Below are positions 46,183 through 56,300 of a stretch of 64,000 nucleotides of DNA, piece after piece. Positions within the stretch are counted from its first letter, which is position 1. Each line of letters starts with the position of its first letter. Below the pieces are notes generated by a model. That model ran no database searches and was not told where the DNA came from. It saw only the letters and a list, made by a program, of their open reading frames with translations. This DNA comes from DAIDKA01 sp036267975. Lineage in GTDB: Bacteria > Pseudomonadota > Gammaproteobacteria > Steroidobacterales > Steroidobacteraceae. A program made the translations under genes and the position numbers. The DNA is taken from positions 1 to 64,000 of the forward strand of contig DATAVA010000026.1 of assembly GCA_036267975.1 (NCBI GenBank). Reading direction: 5' to 3'.

Positions 46183-46658
46183 GATCCATCTCCTCACAAA
46201 CCTGCATGAACAGGTCTGATTGCGCTGGCCAAATTCGGCCAATTGCGAGGATGTCTTGCGTGTCCCGGAGGTTCTCCTGGTGCAGGAGATCTCTCGGGGC
46301 GTCATCCCCGCAGCCAGATCTCCCGGGCTTTTGTCCCGCCGTGTATCCACCGTCGCAGGAAGATTCCTGGAAGTGGACTGCCTCTCTCGGACCAGTCGCC
46401 TGCAAACAGGCCGGAACCCTAGACGCACATTTCAATGAGGAACCTGCAAGGCACGTGCCTGTCGTGCGAATTATCACGCGCCTTTCTGCAAATGGCTAAA
46501 AAAGCGGCAGTTGCGGGGATGTGTTGACGCCGCGCCAGACTGCGTTGGCAAAATGGCAGGCCGATTTTGCGCCTGCCATGCACCAGCGGCGTGCGACGCC
46601 CTAAACTATCGCCCCGCTTAGTAACGATTGTTGCGCCCACACGGGGTATGACCCACGC
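46183..46658. other. Divergent intergenic region between TonB receptor and HRI1-like gene
   Basis: This 476-bp region has no supported gene. It holds a long imperfect hairpin (46285-46323), a perfect 12-bp palindrome AGGCACGTGCCT (46449-46460) and a TGATAAT sequence on the minus strand near 46475 that could be a -10 element for the receptor gene. The palindrome is a candidate operator. Confidence 0.5.
46285..46323 (-). promoter_or_regulatory. Long hairpin in the leader of the TonB receptor
   Basis: Outer arms GGAGATCT and AGATCTCC enclose inner arms CGGGG and CCCCG, giving a 13-bp two-part stem with a 6-nt loop. It lies 103-141 nt upstream of the TTG start on the minus strand. It matches no riboswitch I know; it could be an mRNA stability or translation-control element. 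Confidence 0.4.
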
Positions 46659-47477
46659 ATGAAACACGGCTTTGCAGCTTTGGCCGACATGCCCGGCATG
46701 TGGAACCGGTCGCTGATCATTCAGGCTGACGGCGTACGTGACTCCAGCAGCCGGGTGCGGTGGCTGCAGGCGAGGACTTTATTCGTGGACCTGCGACAAA
46801 GCGCTGCCCTGCCGGATTTCCCGCAGCTGCGCTGCCTGAACGATCTGACCTTCGCCGACTGCACGCAGCTGGCGCGCCAGCAAGGATTTGCCGGCCGTCT
46901 TCGCTTCGACGGCGATTGCTTCGAGTGGCTGCGCCTGATTGACTTCCAGCCCGCGAGCCTCAGCGCCGATGCCGGGCGCTTACGGTGGGAAAATCAGACC
47001 CTCATCGAGGCCGGCCGGGACGTACCTTATGTTGAGCACTGGATGCGTGATCCGACGGTGGTAACGCGCCCGCTGGCCGCGCTGCGGCTGCGTGATGTCG
47101 ACGCCGGTCTCGCCGGCCTTGCAGTACAGGTGGGAGCCGTGTTCATGTTTGCGCGCGATCGGCACAGATCGTTGCCGGCAGGCGCATCGCTGAATGACTG
47201 CATCGGGGCCGCCACATCCCTGGCTGATGCACGTACGATGCTGGACTGTGAGATTACGCTAGGATCAGCCGCAATCGGTGTGGGCGCTGCTGATGGCAGT
47301 GGCAGCGTGATTCTTGCGTCGACCCACCCGTGGCGGGTGAGCGAGCGCCTGCGGCTCGCATGCACAGGCTCGACCGTCACCACGATGGATATCGACCCGA
47401 CGGGCAGGTCCATGACGCGTCGCTGGGAAATAGTGGAATCCGAAGGCGATCCACAGGCGGTGTGGCCGAGCCGCTAG
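46659..47477 (+). CDS. HRI1-like protein of unknown function
   Basis: This 272-residue cytoplasmic protein opens with MPGMWNRSLIIQADGVRDSSSRVRWLQARTLFVDLRQ, a lipocalin-like start (W-N-R-S, V-x-W-L-Q, F-V-D-L-R) that resembles the fungal HRI1 family and scattered bacterial homologues. A later GFAGRLRFDGDCFEWLRLIDFQP and YVEHWMRDP fit the same fold. No signal peptide or catalytic motif is seen. Convergent with the sulfotransferase gene, with 12 nt between. Function unknown. Confidence 0.65.
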   Translation: MKHGFAALADMPGMWNRSLIIQADGVRDSSSRVRWLQARTLFVDLRQSAALPDFPQLRCLNDLTFADCTQLARQQGFAGRLRFDGDCFEWLRLIDFQPASLSADAGRLRWENQTLIEAGRDVPYVEHWMRDPTVVTRPLAALRLRDVDAGLAGLAVQVGAVFMFARDRHRSLPAGASLNDCIGAATSLADARTMLDCEITLGSAAIGVGAADGSGSVILASTHPWRVSERLRLACTGSTVTTMDIDPTGRSMTRRWEIVESEGDPQAVWPSR

Positions 47478-47489
47478 GGCGGATTACGG

Positions 47490-48908
47490 CTATACGAGCT
47501 CGATGCCGGCACGCCGGAGTCGTGCGGCGATAGGCGCCAGGGGAGCCTCGTACTGTCTCCATAAGTCGACTGAAGTTGAGTAGATCGGGCCTCGGACCTG
47601 TGCGGCGCTCGCGGTGGTGCTGGCTGCGCCGCGCTGTCCGATATCGAGGCAGTCATCGCTCCATCCAAGACCACAGTGATCAAACACCCGTCGTGCTTCA
47701 GTCGCCGGCGATGTCACCAGCGTGTCATACGACACATCGAGGATCGCCTGCGGAATCACGCGGCGCCAGTGGGTCATGAGCCGGTGGTAGCCAATGTAGT
47801 AGTCGGCGATCTCACCGAGGTCGTACGAAAATGGATAGCCTTGGTTAAAGAGTGTTTTGAAAACGGCGTAGCAGGTCGCCATCGGATGCCGCTGCATGTG
47901 CAGGATGCGCGCATTCGGCAGCGCAGCGTGGATGATTCCACCATAGAGATAGTTCAGCGGCATCTTGTCTATAAAGTAGGGTGTATGGCCGGTGCGTGGC
48001 CGTGTCCGCTCGAGATACGAAGCACCGAGGCTCGTGAAGTCGATCGTCGTGCTGGCAGCGACCATGTCGCGTCGCGAAATCTGATGTGTTCCGATCCTTT
48101 TGCGGATGGCATCAACAAGGACCGCCGCGAAATCGATCAACTCGCCTGCGGCGTATACCCCGGCGTTGCCGCTCATGATCCGCTCCAGGAGCGTGGAGCC
48201 GGTTCGCGGCATTCCGAGAATGAATATGGGCTCGGTGCTGCGACACCCGCGGGTATCCAGCCGCGCTTCGGGAAATGACTGAACTATCCAGCTGACAGAG
48301 TCGACATCATGTCGAATATCATAGTGTAGGTTACGGCGCCGAATGGCCGCGCCGGCCGCGAGGTGCTCCCATGATACGGCATGTTGACCGATATCTTCGT
48401 ACTCCTTGGCAAGCGCATACCGGATCGGCACCTCCCCGGTTGGCGCGCCAAAGCCCACGCGCAATCGTTTCAGCAGCGCTTCTATATGATTGCGGCCGGG
48501 CGTCTGCCTGCGCAGTTCCGAGCGGTTGTACCAGGCCTCGACATCCGCCGGATCGGTCGCGATGACACGGTCGTAATCGCTTTCCGCATCATCAGTCCTG
48601 CCGACAAAACGACGCACGGTGGCCCGATTGAACAAGTAGCGCGGATTGTCAGCATCGCGAACCAGCGCTTGATCGTACGCGGCGCATGCCTCGTGATATC
48701 GCTCCAGGCGGCCCAGGAACTCGCCCAGCACAGCAAAGTCATTGGCTTGCCTTGCCGCGGTGCGCGCGGCGTCGATAGCCTCGTTCAGCTCCTGCCAGCG
48801 CCGGGCCGCGCGCAGCGCGGTCGCAAGACGAATCCATGCCTGCGTGCTGCGCTCCCCCTGGGCAATCGCGCCTTGCGCCGCAGCGACCGCATCGAAGGCT
48901 GCCCCCAT
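47490..48908 (-). CDS. TPR-containing sulfotransferase
   Basis: This 472-residue protein has a TPR-like helical half (about residues 20-200, AWIRLATALRAARRWQELNEAI and further repeats) and a C-terminal sulfotransferase domain. The PAPS 5'-phosphate loop is GMPRTGSTLLER (residues 232-243), and HMQRHPMATCYAVFKTLF fits the 3'-phosphate site. It should transfer sulfate from PAPS to a small molecule or protein. It starts 3 nt after the ABC ATPase gene of the guanidine/urea operon, so it is probably its last gene, though no link to nitrogen use is known. Confidence 0.88.
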   Translation of the reverse strand: MGAAFDAVAAAQGAIAQGERSTQAWIRLATALRAARRWQELNEAIDAARTAARQANDFAVLGEFLGRLERYHEACAAYDQALVRDADNPRYLFNRATVRRFVGRTDDAESDYDRVIATDPADVEAWYNRSELRRQTPGRNHIEALLKRLRVGFGAPTGEVPIRYALAKEYEDIGQHAVSWEHLAAGAAIRRRNLHYDIRHDVDSVSWIVQSFPEARLDTRGCRSTEPIFILGMPRTGSTLLERIMSGNAGVYAAGELIDFAAVLVDAIRKRIGTHQISRRDMVAASTTIDFTSLGASYLERTRPRTGHTPYFIDKMPLNYLYGGIIHAALPNARILHMQRHPMATCYAVFKTLFNQGYPFSYDLGEIADYYIGYHRLMTHWRRVIPQAILDVSYDTLVTSPATEARRVFDHCGLGWSDDCLDIGQRGAASTTASAAQVRGPIYSTSVDLWRQYEAPLAPIAARLRRAGIELV

Positions 48909-48911
48909 CGT

Positions 48912-49751
48912 TCAGTCCTGGGCCGAGGTGCGCGATAGCTTCTGCAGCAAATCCAGGTCGGTCTTCATGCCCGAGGTGGATCGAATGCGCTCCAGAAGCG
49001 CCAGCTTCAGTTCCAGGAACACGGTTTGATGTTTCATCGGTTGCGATCGCTCGAGCGCCAGGGGCACCGGATACACCGTATCCACGCGCCCGGGACGCGG
49101 TGCCATCAGGACCACGCGTCGGCCCAGATAGATTGCCTCCTCAACATCGTGCGTGACAAAGATTACCGTGCACAATTCCAGCTGCGAGACATGCAGGATC
49201 AGGTCATGCATGACCTCACGGGTCTGCGCATCCAATGCGCCGAAGGGCTCATCCATCAGCAGGATCCGCGGCCGGCTCATCAGGGCACGCGCGATGGCGA
49301 CGCGTTGCTGCATGCCGCCCGAAAGCTGGTTCGGGTAGGCATCCGCCACTGCGGTCAGTCCCATGACGGCCAGCAGTGCTTCAGCGCGACCGGCTGCGAC
49401 CTCGACATCGGCGCTGGTGCGATCGCGAGTGTGGGCAGCGAGCTGCCGTGTGAACTTGATGTTGCCAATCACCGTCAGCCACGGGTACAAGCTGTAGTTT
49501 TGAAAGACCATGGCGCGATCCACGTCGGGACCGCTGATCGGCGCCCCGTCCACGGTGATTTCGCCGGCGCTCTGAGTTTCGATTCCCGCAATCGTACGCA
49601 GCAGCGTCGACTTGCCGCATCCCGATGCCCCCACCAATGTGATGAACTCACCCTCTTCGACGCTGAGGTTGATGTCCTGCAGCGCTGTCAGCGCACGGGG
49701 ACCGTTCCCGAAGGTCTTCCAGACTCCCTTGCACTGCACTGCAGTCGACAT
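48912..49751 (-). CDS. ABC importer ATPase (NitT/TauT type) of the guanidine/urea operon
   Basis: This 279-residue protein is a SsuB/TauB-type ATPase: Walker A GASGCGKST, Q-loop in MVFQNYSLYPWLTV, signature LSGGMQQRVAIARAL, Walker B ILLMDEPFGALD and switch His in VTHDVEEA. ATG start at 49751, 2 nt after the permease stop. The longer open frame upstream lies inside the permease gene. It powers uptake of the operon's substrate through the neighbouring permease and binding protein. Confidence 0.94.
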   Translation of the reverse strand: MSTAVQCKGVWKTFGNGPRALTALQDINLSVEEGEFITLVGASGCGKSTLLRTIAGIETQSAGEITVDGAPISGPDVDRAMVFQNYSLYPWLTVIGNIKFTRQLAAHTRDRTSADVEVAAGRAEALLAVMGLTAVADAYPNQLSGGMQQRVAIARALMSRPRILLMDEPFGALDAQTREVMHDLILHVSQLELCTVIFVTHDVEEAIYLGRRVVLMAPRPGRVDTVYPVPLALERSQPMKHQTVFLELKLALLERIRSTSGMKTDLDLLQKLSRTSAQD

Positions 49752-49753
49752 GC

Positions 49754-50542
49754 TCAGCTTCGCAGATAAAGCCACGGGAAGGCCTTGCGGTGCATCAGGC
49801 GGAAAGTCTGATCCATGGCCAGTCCGATCAGGCCGATGAGAATGATGCCGCAGAAGATCTTGTCGGTTTGCAGGAAGCGCTGCGCCTTGATGATCGCGTA
49901 CCCAAGGCCGGAGTTGGCCGCGACCAGTTCGGCAACGACCAGGTAGGTCCAGGCCCAACCCATCGTGATGCGCAGCGTATCCACCAGTCCCGGCTTCACT
50001 GACGGAATAATCACCAGCTCGATGATCTCCAGGCGCGAGGCGCCCATGGTCTGTGCCGCCTCGATCTGCGCCATCGGCACACGCCTGACATCCTCCGCGA
50101 CCATCAGCACCATCTGGAAGAAGGTACCGATGAAGATGATGCCAATCTTGGCCCCCTCATCGATGCCGATCCAGAGCATCACCAGCGGGATGAAGGCCAC
50201 GGCCGGCATGTAGCGGATGAAATCGGTGAGCGGCTCAAGCAACGCCTGCACGGAACGATAGGTACCAATGAACAGTCCCAACGGCAGTGCGATCAGCGCG
50301 GACAGCGCCCAGCCTGCGACGACACGCATGGTGCTGATCGCGATATCGGCCAGCAACTCATCGTTGGTGTACCAGGTGCCGACGCGTTTCAGCACGCTCA
50401 AGGGTCCGGGCAGGAACACCGGATTGACGATGCCGGTGGCGGAGAGGGTGGACCAGCCAATCAAAGGCAGCAGCAGTCCGACGGTCGCCAGTATCCAGTA
50501 GCGCTGCTGCGTGATGGTGCCCCTGATGGTCCAGAATCCCAT
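49754..50542 (-). CDS. ABC importer permease (NitT/TauT type)
   Basis: This 262-residue membrane protein has six predicted helices and the binding-protein-dependent transport motif EAAQTMGASRLEIIELVIIPSVKPGL, the contact loop for the ATPase. The ATG at 50542 is preferred, with AGGAG 10 nt upstream; a GTG at 50560 overlaps the stop of the binding-protein gene and is the alternative. It belongs to the transporter set found beside urea-carboxylase genes, probably for guanidine or urea. Confidence 0.92.
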   Translation of the reverse strand: MGFWTIRGTITQQRYWILATVGLLLPLIGWSTLSATGIVNPVFLPGPLSVLKRVGTWYTNDELLADIAISTMRVVAGWALSALIALPLGLFIGTYRSVQALLEPLTDFIRYMPAVAFIPLVMLWIGIDEGAKIGIIFIGTFFQMVLMVAEDVRRVPMAQIEAAQTMGASRLEIIELVIIPSVKPGLVDTLRITMGWAWTYLVVAELVAANSGLGYAIIKAQRFLQTDKIFCGIILIGLIGLAMDQTFRLMHRKAFPWLYLRS

Positions 50543-50556
50543 GGCACTTGCGCTCC

Positions 50557-51537
50557 TCACCGCTTCAATGCAGCGGACAGAATCGAGCCGTCCACACCTT
50601 TGGCCGGGTCCGGCTTGCCGTCGATCAGTCGATTCGCCAGCAGGAAGGCGGCAATCTGCGGCGCCACGGTGACCAGACTCGAGGAGCTCGCGGGATTGAA
50701 CCCATCAAGATTTGCCGCGGCGTCGAAGAAGCGTGTGCCTGGAAGGAAGACCTTGTAGTCGGCCGGATTCATGCCCACCACCTTGGACATAATTTTTACC
50801 GCGGCGTCGGGATTGTTCTTGATGAAGTTCACGGTGTCTAACCATGCACGTGTCATGCCGATCAGGTCCTGGCGCTTGTTCCGGATCGCCGACTCCTGTG
50901 CGACCAGCAGGTCCGGAATCAGGCCAGCCATGTCACGCGAGGTGAACAGCGCACGTCCCTTGCCGGATTTCTCGATCTGGCTGATCCAGGGATTCCACAC
51001 GACCGCGACCTCGACGCGCCCGCTGATGAATGCTGCCGCGGCGTCCCCGGCCGCCAGGTTGACCACGGTGACATCGCGAGGGGTGAGTCCGTGGCGGGCA
51101 AGCGCGGTGTAGAGCACGAAGTGCGACACGCTGAACTGCTCCAGTGCAACTTTCCTGCCCTTCAAGTCCGCAAAGCTGTGGATCTTGGGACTGACCATCA
51201 GCGCGTCATTACCGAAGGAGTTGTCGTTGATCAGGACGGCCTTGAGCGGCAGCCCCTTCTGCAGCGGCCCGAGCGTGTCGGACCAGGTCTGGCTGTTGGC
51301 ATCCAACTGCCCGGTGGACAGCGCCGCGATTGAATCGCTGTAATTGGCGAACCAGATCAGCTTCACATCGGCGCCGTATTTCTTGAAATATCCCTGGTTC
51401 TCGGCGACGTACCAGGCAACCCAACCGGTCCAATCGGAGACGCCGACCTTGATTTCGGCGGTGGCTGGCGTGGTAAATGCGGTGAGCAGTGCGACTGCGG
51501 CGATGGCGGCCAAGGTGAGGGGAAATCGGCTCTTCAT
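50557..51537 (-). CDS. ABC importer binding protein of the urea-carboxylase region
   Basis: This 326-residue periplasmic protein has a signal peptide (ends near PATAEIK) and an SsuA/NMT1-like fold: EIKVGVSDWTGWVAWYVAENQGYFKKYG opens the mature part, then DSIAALSTGQLDANSQTWSD and GRVEVAVVWNPWISQIEKSG. The pattern matches binding proteins of the family tied to urea carboxylase operons (TIGR03427-like). It should capture guanidine or urea. Its ATG overlaps the stop of allophanate hydrolase by 4 nt. Confidence 0.92.
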   Translation of the reverse strand: MKSRFPLTLAAIAAVALLTAFTTPATAEIKVGVSDWTGWVAWYVAENQGYFKKYGADVKLIWFANYSDSIAALSTGQLDANSQTWSDTLGPLQKGLPLKAVLINDNSFGNDALMVSPKIHSFADLKGRKVALEQFSVSHFVLYTALARHGLTPRDVTVVNLAAGDAAAAFISGRVEVAVVWNPWISQIEKSGKGRALFTSRDMAGLIPDLLVAQESAIRNKRQDLIGMTRAWLDTVNFIKNNPDAAVKIMSKVVGMNPADYKVFLPGTRFFDAAANLDGFNPASSSSLVTVAPQIAAFLLANRLIDGKPDPAKGVDGSILSAALKR

Positions 51538-53369
51538 GAGGATGACTCCGGACTTGCGGGCTGAGTTGGGGGGGTTGATGACATGGACGCGACATACGCG
51601 CGCCAGCCGCCCATCGAGGTGATGTCGCGAGCGCCCTCAATGGCGCGCGGCTCGGCGACGAATCCTTTGACGATGCTCCCGTCCGCGAGGACGATGCTGC
51701 CGATGGCCAGTGGAGCCGGGATTTCGGCGACAAAGCTGCCGAATGCAGCGAGGTCCAGGTCATAGACCTCGACGGCGATGGCGCTGCCGCCGCCGCGCGT
51801 GCCGGTGTGAATGAGGGCCGGTTTCGGTGGTGTCGTGTTGGCCATCGCGTAGAGGCGGTAGGCGGGTGCCGTATGGGTGGCGCCGACCAGTCGCGCGTGT
51901 CGCGAACTGAGCTGCCAGTGCAGCGGCATGCCGGACAGGTGCGCACCGACCACGGCCACCTGCACGCTCAGGGCGCGCGGCGTCAGATCCAGCGGCGGAT
52001 TCACAATTGCCGGTGAACTGTTCAGATAGCGTTGCGCAAGATTCAGCAGCGCGCGATCCATGAATGCCTTGCCGACCAGGGTGATGCCGAAGCCGGTGTG
52101 ATTGGCGCGGAATCCGGCGGGCACGGCCACGGCGCTCAGATCCATCAGGTTCACGAAATTCGTATACAGCCCGAGGTTGGCATTCAGCGTGACGGGCTCG
52201 GCCAGCAGTTCACTCACGCGATAGATGGTCGGGGCGGTGGGTAGTACCAGCACATCAATGACGGACCAGAGTGTTTCGGCCTGGCGCATGAGTGCCTGCA
52301 GTTCATGTTGTCCGCGGAATACCTGTACACCGGTAGTCGCTGCGCCCGCGGCAATGATTGCGCGCACTACCGGATGAATCGCCCCGGATCGCGTGCGCAG
52401 GAAATCCTCGATGGCCGCGGTGCGTTCGGCGACCCAGGGTCCGCAGTACAGCAGCTGTGCTGCATTCAACAGCGCTGCGATATCCACTTCCACCGCGGTG
52501 CCACCGGCGGCCACCACTCGGGTGAGTGCTTCGCGGTATAGGCGCGAGGATGATTCGTCGCCAAAGAACTGCAGTTGTTCAGGTCGCGGCACGCCGAAAT
52601 GGAAGGCGGGCCCCAGCATGGGCGGCGCCAGCGGATGACGTGCGTACGGGTCCGCGGCGTCAAAGCCTGCGACGACTTCATCGACCATCGCCGCATCGTC
52701 CACATTTGCAGCGAGTACCGTGATGCAGTCTAAGGAGCGACACGCCGGCACCAGCCCCTGAGTGCTCCAGCGACCCCGGGTCGGCTTAAATCCGATCAGG
52801 CCATTGAATGCCGCCGGAACCCGCCCTGAACCGGCGGTGTCGGTGCCCAGGGCGAAGACCACCAGGCCGGCAGCGACGGCGACGGCGGAGCCGGAACTGG
52901 ATCCGCCGCTGATGAATTCGCGGTTGAATACGCAGCGCGGTGCGCCGTACGGGCTGCGCGTGCCCGCCAGGCCCGTTGCGAACTGGTCCAGATTGGTCTT
53001 GCCAAGACACACCGCGCCGGCCGCCAGCAGGCGTTGCACCGTGGTGCTCGAGCGCTGCGCAGCATAGGCGAAGCCCGGGCAGGCCGCGCTGGTCGGCATG
53101 CCCTCGACATCGATATTGTCCTTTACCGCAAACGGCACCCCCGCCAGCGACAGTCGCTCTCCGCTGGCCACGCGGGCATCCACCTCATGCGCCTGCTGCA
53201 GCACATCGCTGTCGCCGGCACGGTGGATAAAGATTTCCGGCTGAACGGGTGCGTACGCGGCGACGCGCAGCAGAGTCTGCGCCGCGATGTCGACAGCCTT
53301 GACGCGGCCGGCGTTGACGTCAGCGCTGATTTGAGCCACTCCCCACTGCAGCCGCGCATCGCCGGTCAT
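51534..53369 (-). CDS. atzF: Allophanate hydrolase
   Basis: This 611-residue enzyme hydrolyses allophanate to ammonia and carbon dioxide, the last step of urea or guanidine breakdown by this route. The amidase-signature triad is present: Lys83 in FAVKDNIDV, the cis-Ser in GGSSSGSA (157-159) and nucleophile Ser181 in TDTAGSGRVPAA. The C-terminal part (about residues 480-611) fits the allophanate hydrolase C-terminal domain, so it is the full-length bacterial form. The ATG at 53369 overlaps the stop of the carboxylase gene by 4 nt. Confidence 0.96.
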   Translation of the reverse strand: MTGDARLQWGVAQISADVNAGRVKAVDIAAQTLLRVAAYAPVQPEIFIHRAGDSDVLQQAHEVDARVASGERLSLAGVPFAVKDNIDVEGMPTSAACPGFAYAAQRSSTTVQRLLAAGAVCLGKTNLDQFATGLAGTRSPYGAPRCVFNREFISGGSSSGSAVAVAAGLVVFALGTDTAGSGRVPAAFNGLIGFKPTRGRWSTQGLVPACRSLDCITVLAANVDDAAMVDEVVAGFDAADPYARHPLAPPMLGPAFHFGVPRPEQLQFFGDESSSRLYREALTRVVAAGGTAVEVDIAALLNAAQLLYCGPWVAERTAAIEDFLRTRSGAIHPVVRAIIAAGAATTGVQVFRGQHELQALMRQAETLWSVIDVLVLPTAPTIYRVSELLAEPVTLNANLGLYTNFVNLMDLSAVAVPAGFRANHTGFGITLVGKAFMDRALLNLAQRYLNSSPAIVNPPLDLTPRALSVQVAVVGAHLSGMPLHWQLSSRHARLVGATHTAPAYRLYAMANTTPPKPALIHTGTRGGGSAIAVEVYDLDLAAFGSFVAEIPAPLAIGSIVLADGSIVKGFVAEPRAIEGARDITSMGGWRAYVASMSSTPPTQPASPESSS

Positions 53370-56300
53370 ACCTCGTGCCCTTGCGTTTCCAGCGCGATGA
53401 TGGCCGCGCCCGGATTGATGGCCTGTCGCGGTTGCACATACACCGCCCGCACAATGCCGGCCTGCGGGGCCGGCACATCGCATTCCATCTTCATCGCTTC
53501 GATGACAGCAATTACCGTGCCGCGTGCAACCCGGTCCCCGGGCCGCACGTTGACCTTCCAGACATTGCCACCCAATGGGGCTTCGAGTACCTCGCTGCCG
53601 GCTGGGATCACGGAGGTGATCGCAGCCACATCGGCAGGTTCCTGCAGCAGTTTCTCGACCCGGGAGAACTCCTTGTCGCGCACCCAGGCTTCGCGCTCGG
53701 CCTCGAATGCGGCCTGTCGCTGCGTCTGGAAAGTCTCGATGGCCGGTGCGTTCGCCGCCAGGAAAAGGCGATAGGCGGCGAGGCTGAAGGTCGCCGATTC
53801 GATACGGACATCGCGGCGGCCGAGGGGAAAGTCGCGGCGCCATTCCGTCAGCTCCGCATGGCTGACGGGAAAGAAACGGATCTGGTCGAAGAACCGCAGC
53901 AGCCACGGCTTATCTTCGGTGAAGGCCTTGGTCTGTTGCCAGGTGTTCCACATCTGCACGGTGCGCCCGAAGAGCTGGTAGCCCCCGGGGCCCTCCATCC
54001 CGTAGATGCACAGGTAGGCGCCGCCGATTCCCACCACGTTCGGTGGCGTCCAGGTGCGCGCCGGGTTGTACTTGGTCGTCACCAGCCGATGACGCGGGTC
54101 GAGAGGGGTGGCCACGGGCGCGCCGAGGTAAACATCGCCCAGTCCCATGACCAGGTAGCGTGCGTCAAAGACGATGTCGCGCACGGCATTGATCGACGGC
54201 AGTCCATTTATGCGGCGGATGAATTCGATGTTATCCGGGCACCAAGGCGCGTCACTGCGGACGCTGGCCATATACTTTTCGATGGTTGCGTAAATCGCCG
54301 GGTCGCCCCAGGACAATGGCAGATGAATGACCCGTGAGGGGATGCTGAACTCAGTGAGGTCACCGATCCGATCCTCGGCATCCGCGAGCGCGGCAAGCAA
54401 GGCGTCCTGAGTCAGCACGCGGCTGTCGAAGTGCACCTGCAAGGAGCGCACGCCGGGGGTGATGTCGATGACACCGGGCAGGGCACGACGCTGCAGCTCG
54501 AGCATCAGGGCATGGATCCGAATTCGCAGTGTCAGATCCAACATCAAGGGGCCGTACTCCACCAGGATGTGGCGGTCGCCCTGACGCCGATACACCACCT
54601 GGGGGCGCTGGCTGCGCGCCGCAATAGTGTCCAGGACGGGACTGTGCTGCGGCTTTCCACGCGCTGCGCTGGATGGGAGTGGCGGCGGCGGATCGCCGAA
54701 CAGCGCTTCCATCGAATCCTCCGCGGCGCGTGCCTGCGTGTCGCTGACGATCTCGAAGCTGAGGCTGTCACCCGGGGCCAGCTGCCCCACCTTCCACAAA
54801 TCGGCCTGGATTACGACCAGAGGGCATACGAATCCGCCCAGCGAGGGGCCGTCAGGTCCCAGGATGATGGGCATGTCGCCGGTGAAGTCGATCGTCCCGA
54901 TGGCGTAGGCGTTGTCGTGAATGTTCGAGGGATGCAGTCCCGCCTCGCCACCATCGCGCCGCGCCCAGCGCGGGCGCGGCCCGATCAGGCGCACGCCGGT
55001 GCGGCTGGAGTTGTAGTGCACCTTCCAAGGCACACTGCTCAGCATGTCGATATCTTCGGGGGCGAAGAAGTCCGGTGCCCCGTGCGGACCGTACAATACC
55101 CGCAGCACCCACGCATGCGTGAGCCGCGGCGGGGAAATCGCAAGGGCATTGGCGGTGGTGGCAACGGGGCGCGGCTCACACAGCCGCAGCACGTCACCGG
55201 CAACGAGCGTGCGACCGGCGTGTCCGCCAAATCGGCCCAGCGTAAAGGTGGAGCGGCTGCCGAGGTACACGGGCACATCGATGCCTCCCGCAAGCAGCAG
55301 GTACGCGCGCATGCCGGCGCCACGGATGCGGCCCAGCTTCAGGGTCTGGCCGGCGCGAATCCGGACTGGCCGGAAGGCATCGATGGCGGCACCGTCGACG
55401 GATGCTTCGAGGGCGGCCCCCGTCACGCAAATGCGTGTGTCACGCCGGAACAGCAGCACCGGACCGTGCAACGTGATCTCCAGTCCCGCCGCATCCGGTG
55501 GATTGCCCAGCAGCTGGTTTCCGATGCGAAAGCTCAACGCATCCATCGGACCGCTGGGCGGTACGCCGACGTCCCAGTAACCGCGGCGTCCAGGATGGTC
55601 CTGCACCGTCGTCGCAAGGCCGCCGCTTTGCACGCGTATCGTCTGCGGCTGGAACTGGATCGACTGTGCCATCGCGGTGAAGAGCTGACCGCTGACGAAG
55701 GCCTCGCTGCGCGCGGCCTGCCGCAGCCATTCGAGATTGGTCTCCAGTCCCTGCAAAGCAGTATGGTCCAGCGCCGTTTGCATGGCACGCACGGCGCTGT
55801 CCCGGTCGCGCGCGGTGACAATGAGCTTGGCCAGCAGCGGGTCGTAGCAGGCGCTGACCTCGCTGCCGTCGGTCACCCAGGTCTCCACCCGCACATTCGG
55901 TGCGAACTTCACTTGGGACAGAACGCCGCTGCAGGGGCGGAAATCCTGGTCTGGGTCCTCGGCATAAATACGTGCCTGGATCGAGGCGCCAACGCTGGCA
56001 TCCTTCCAGGTGTCCAGAAAATCTAGCTCGCCCGCGGCGCCGCGAACCATCCATTCAACGAGGTCCACGCCGGTGACCTGCTCCGTGACTCCGTGCTCGA
56101 CTTGCAGTCGGGTATTCACCTCGAGGAAGAAGAACTGATCGCGCTCGGGGTCGTACAGGAACTCCACGGTTCCTGCTGAGAGATAGTGCGCCGCACGACC
56201 CAGACGCAGGGCCGCATCGCGCAGGCTGGCGCGCGTGGCAGCGGGAAGATGCGGCGCAGGCGCTTCCTCCATCAGCTTCTGGTTGCGGCGCTGCAAGGAG

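Noticed and set aside
54431..56026. 531-codon open frame on the plus strand
   Set aside because: Antisense to the carboxylase gene, which has full domain support.
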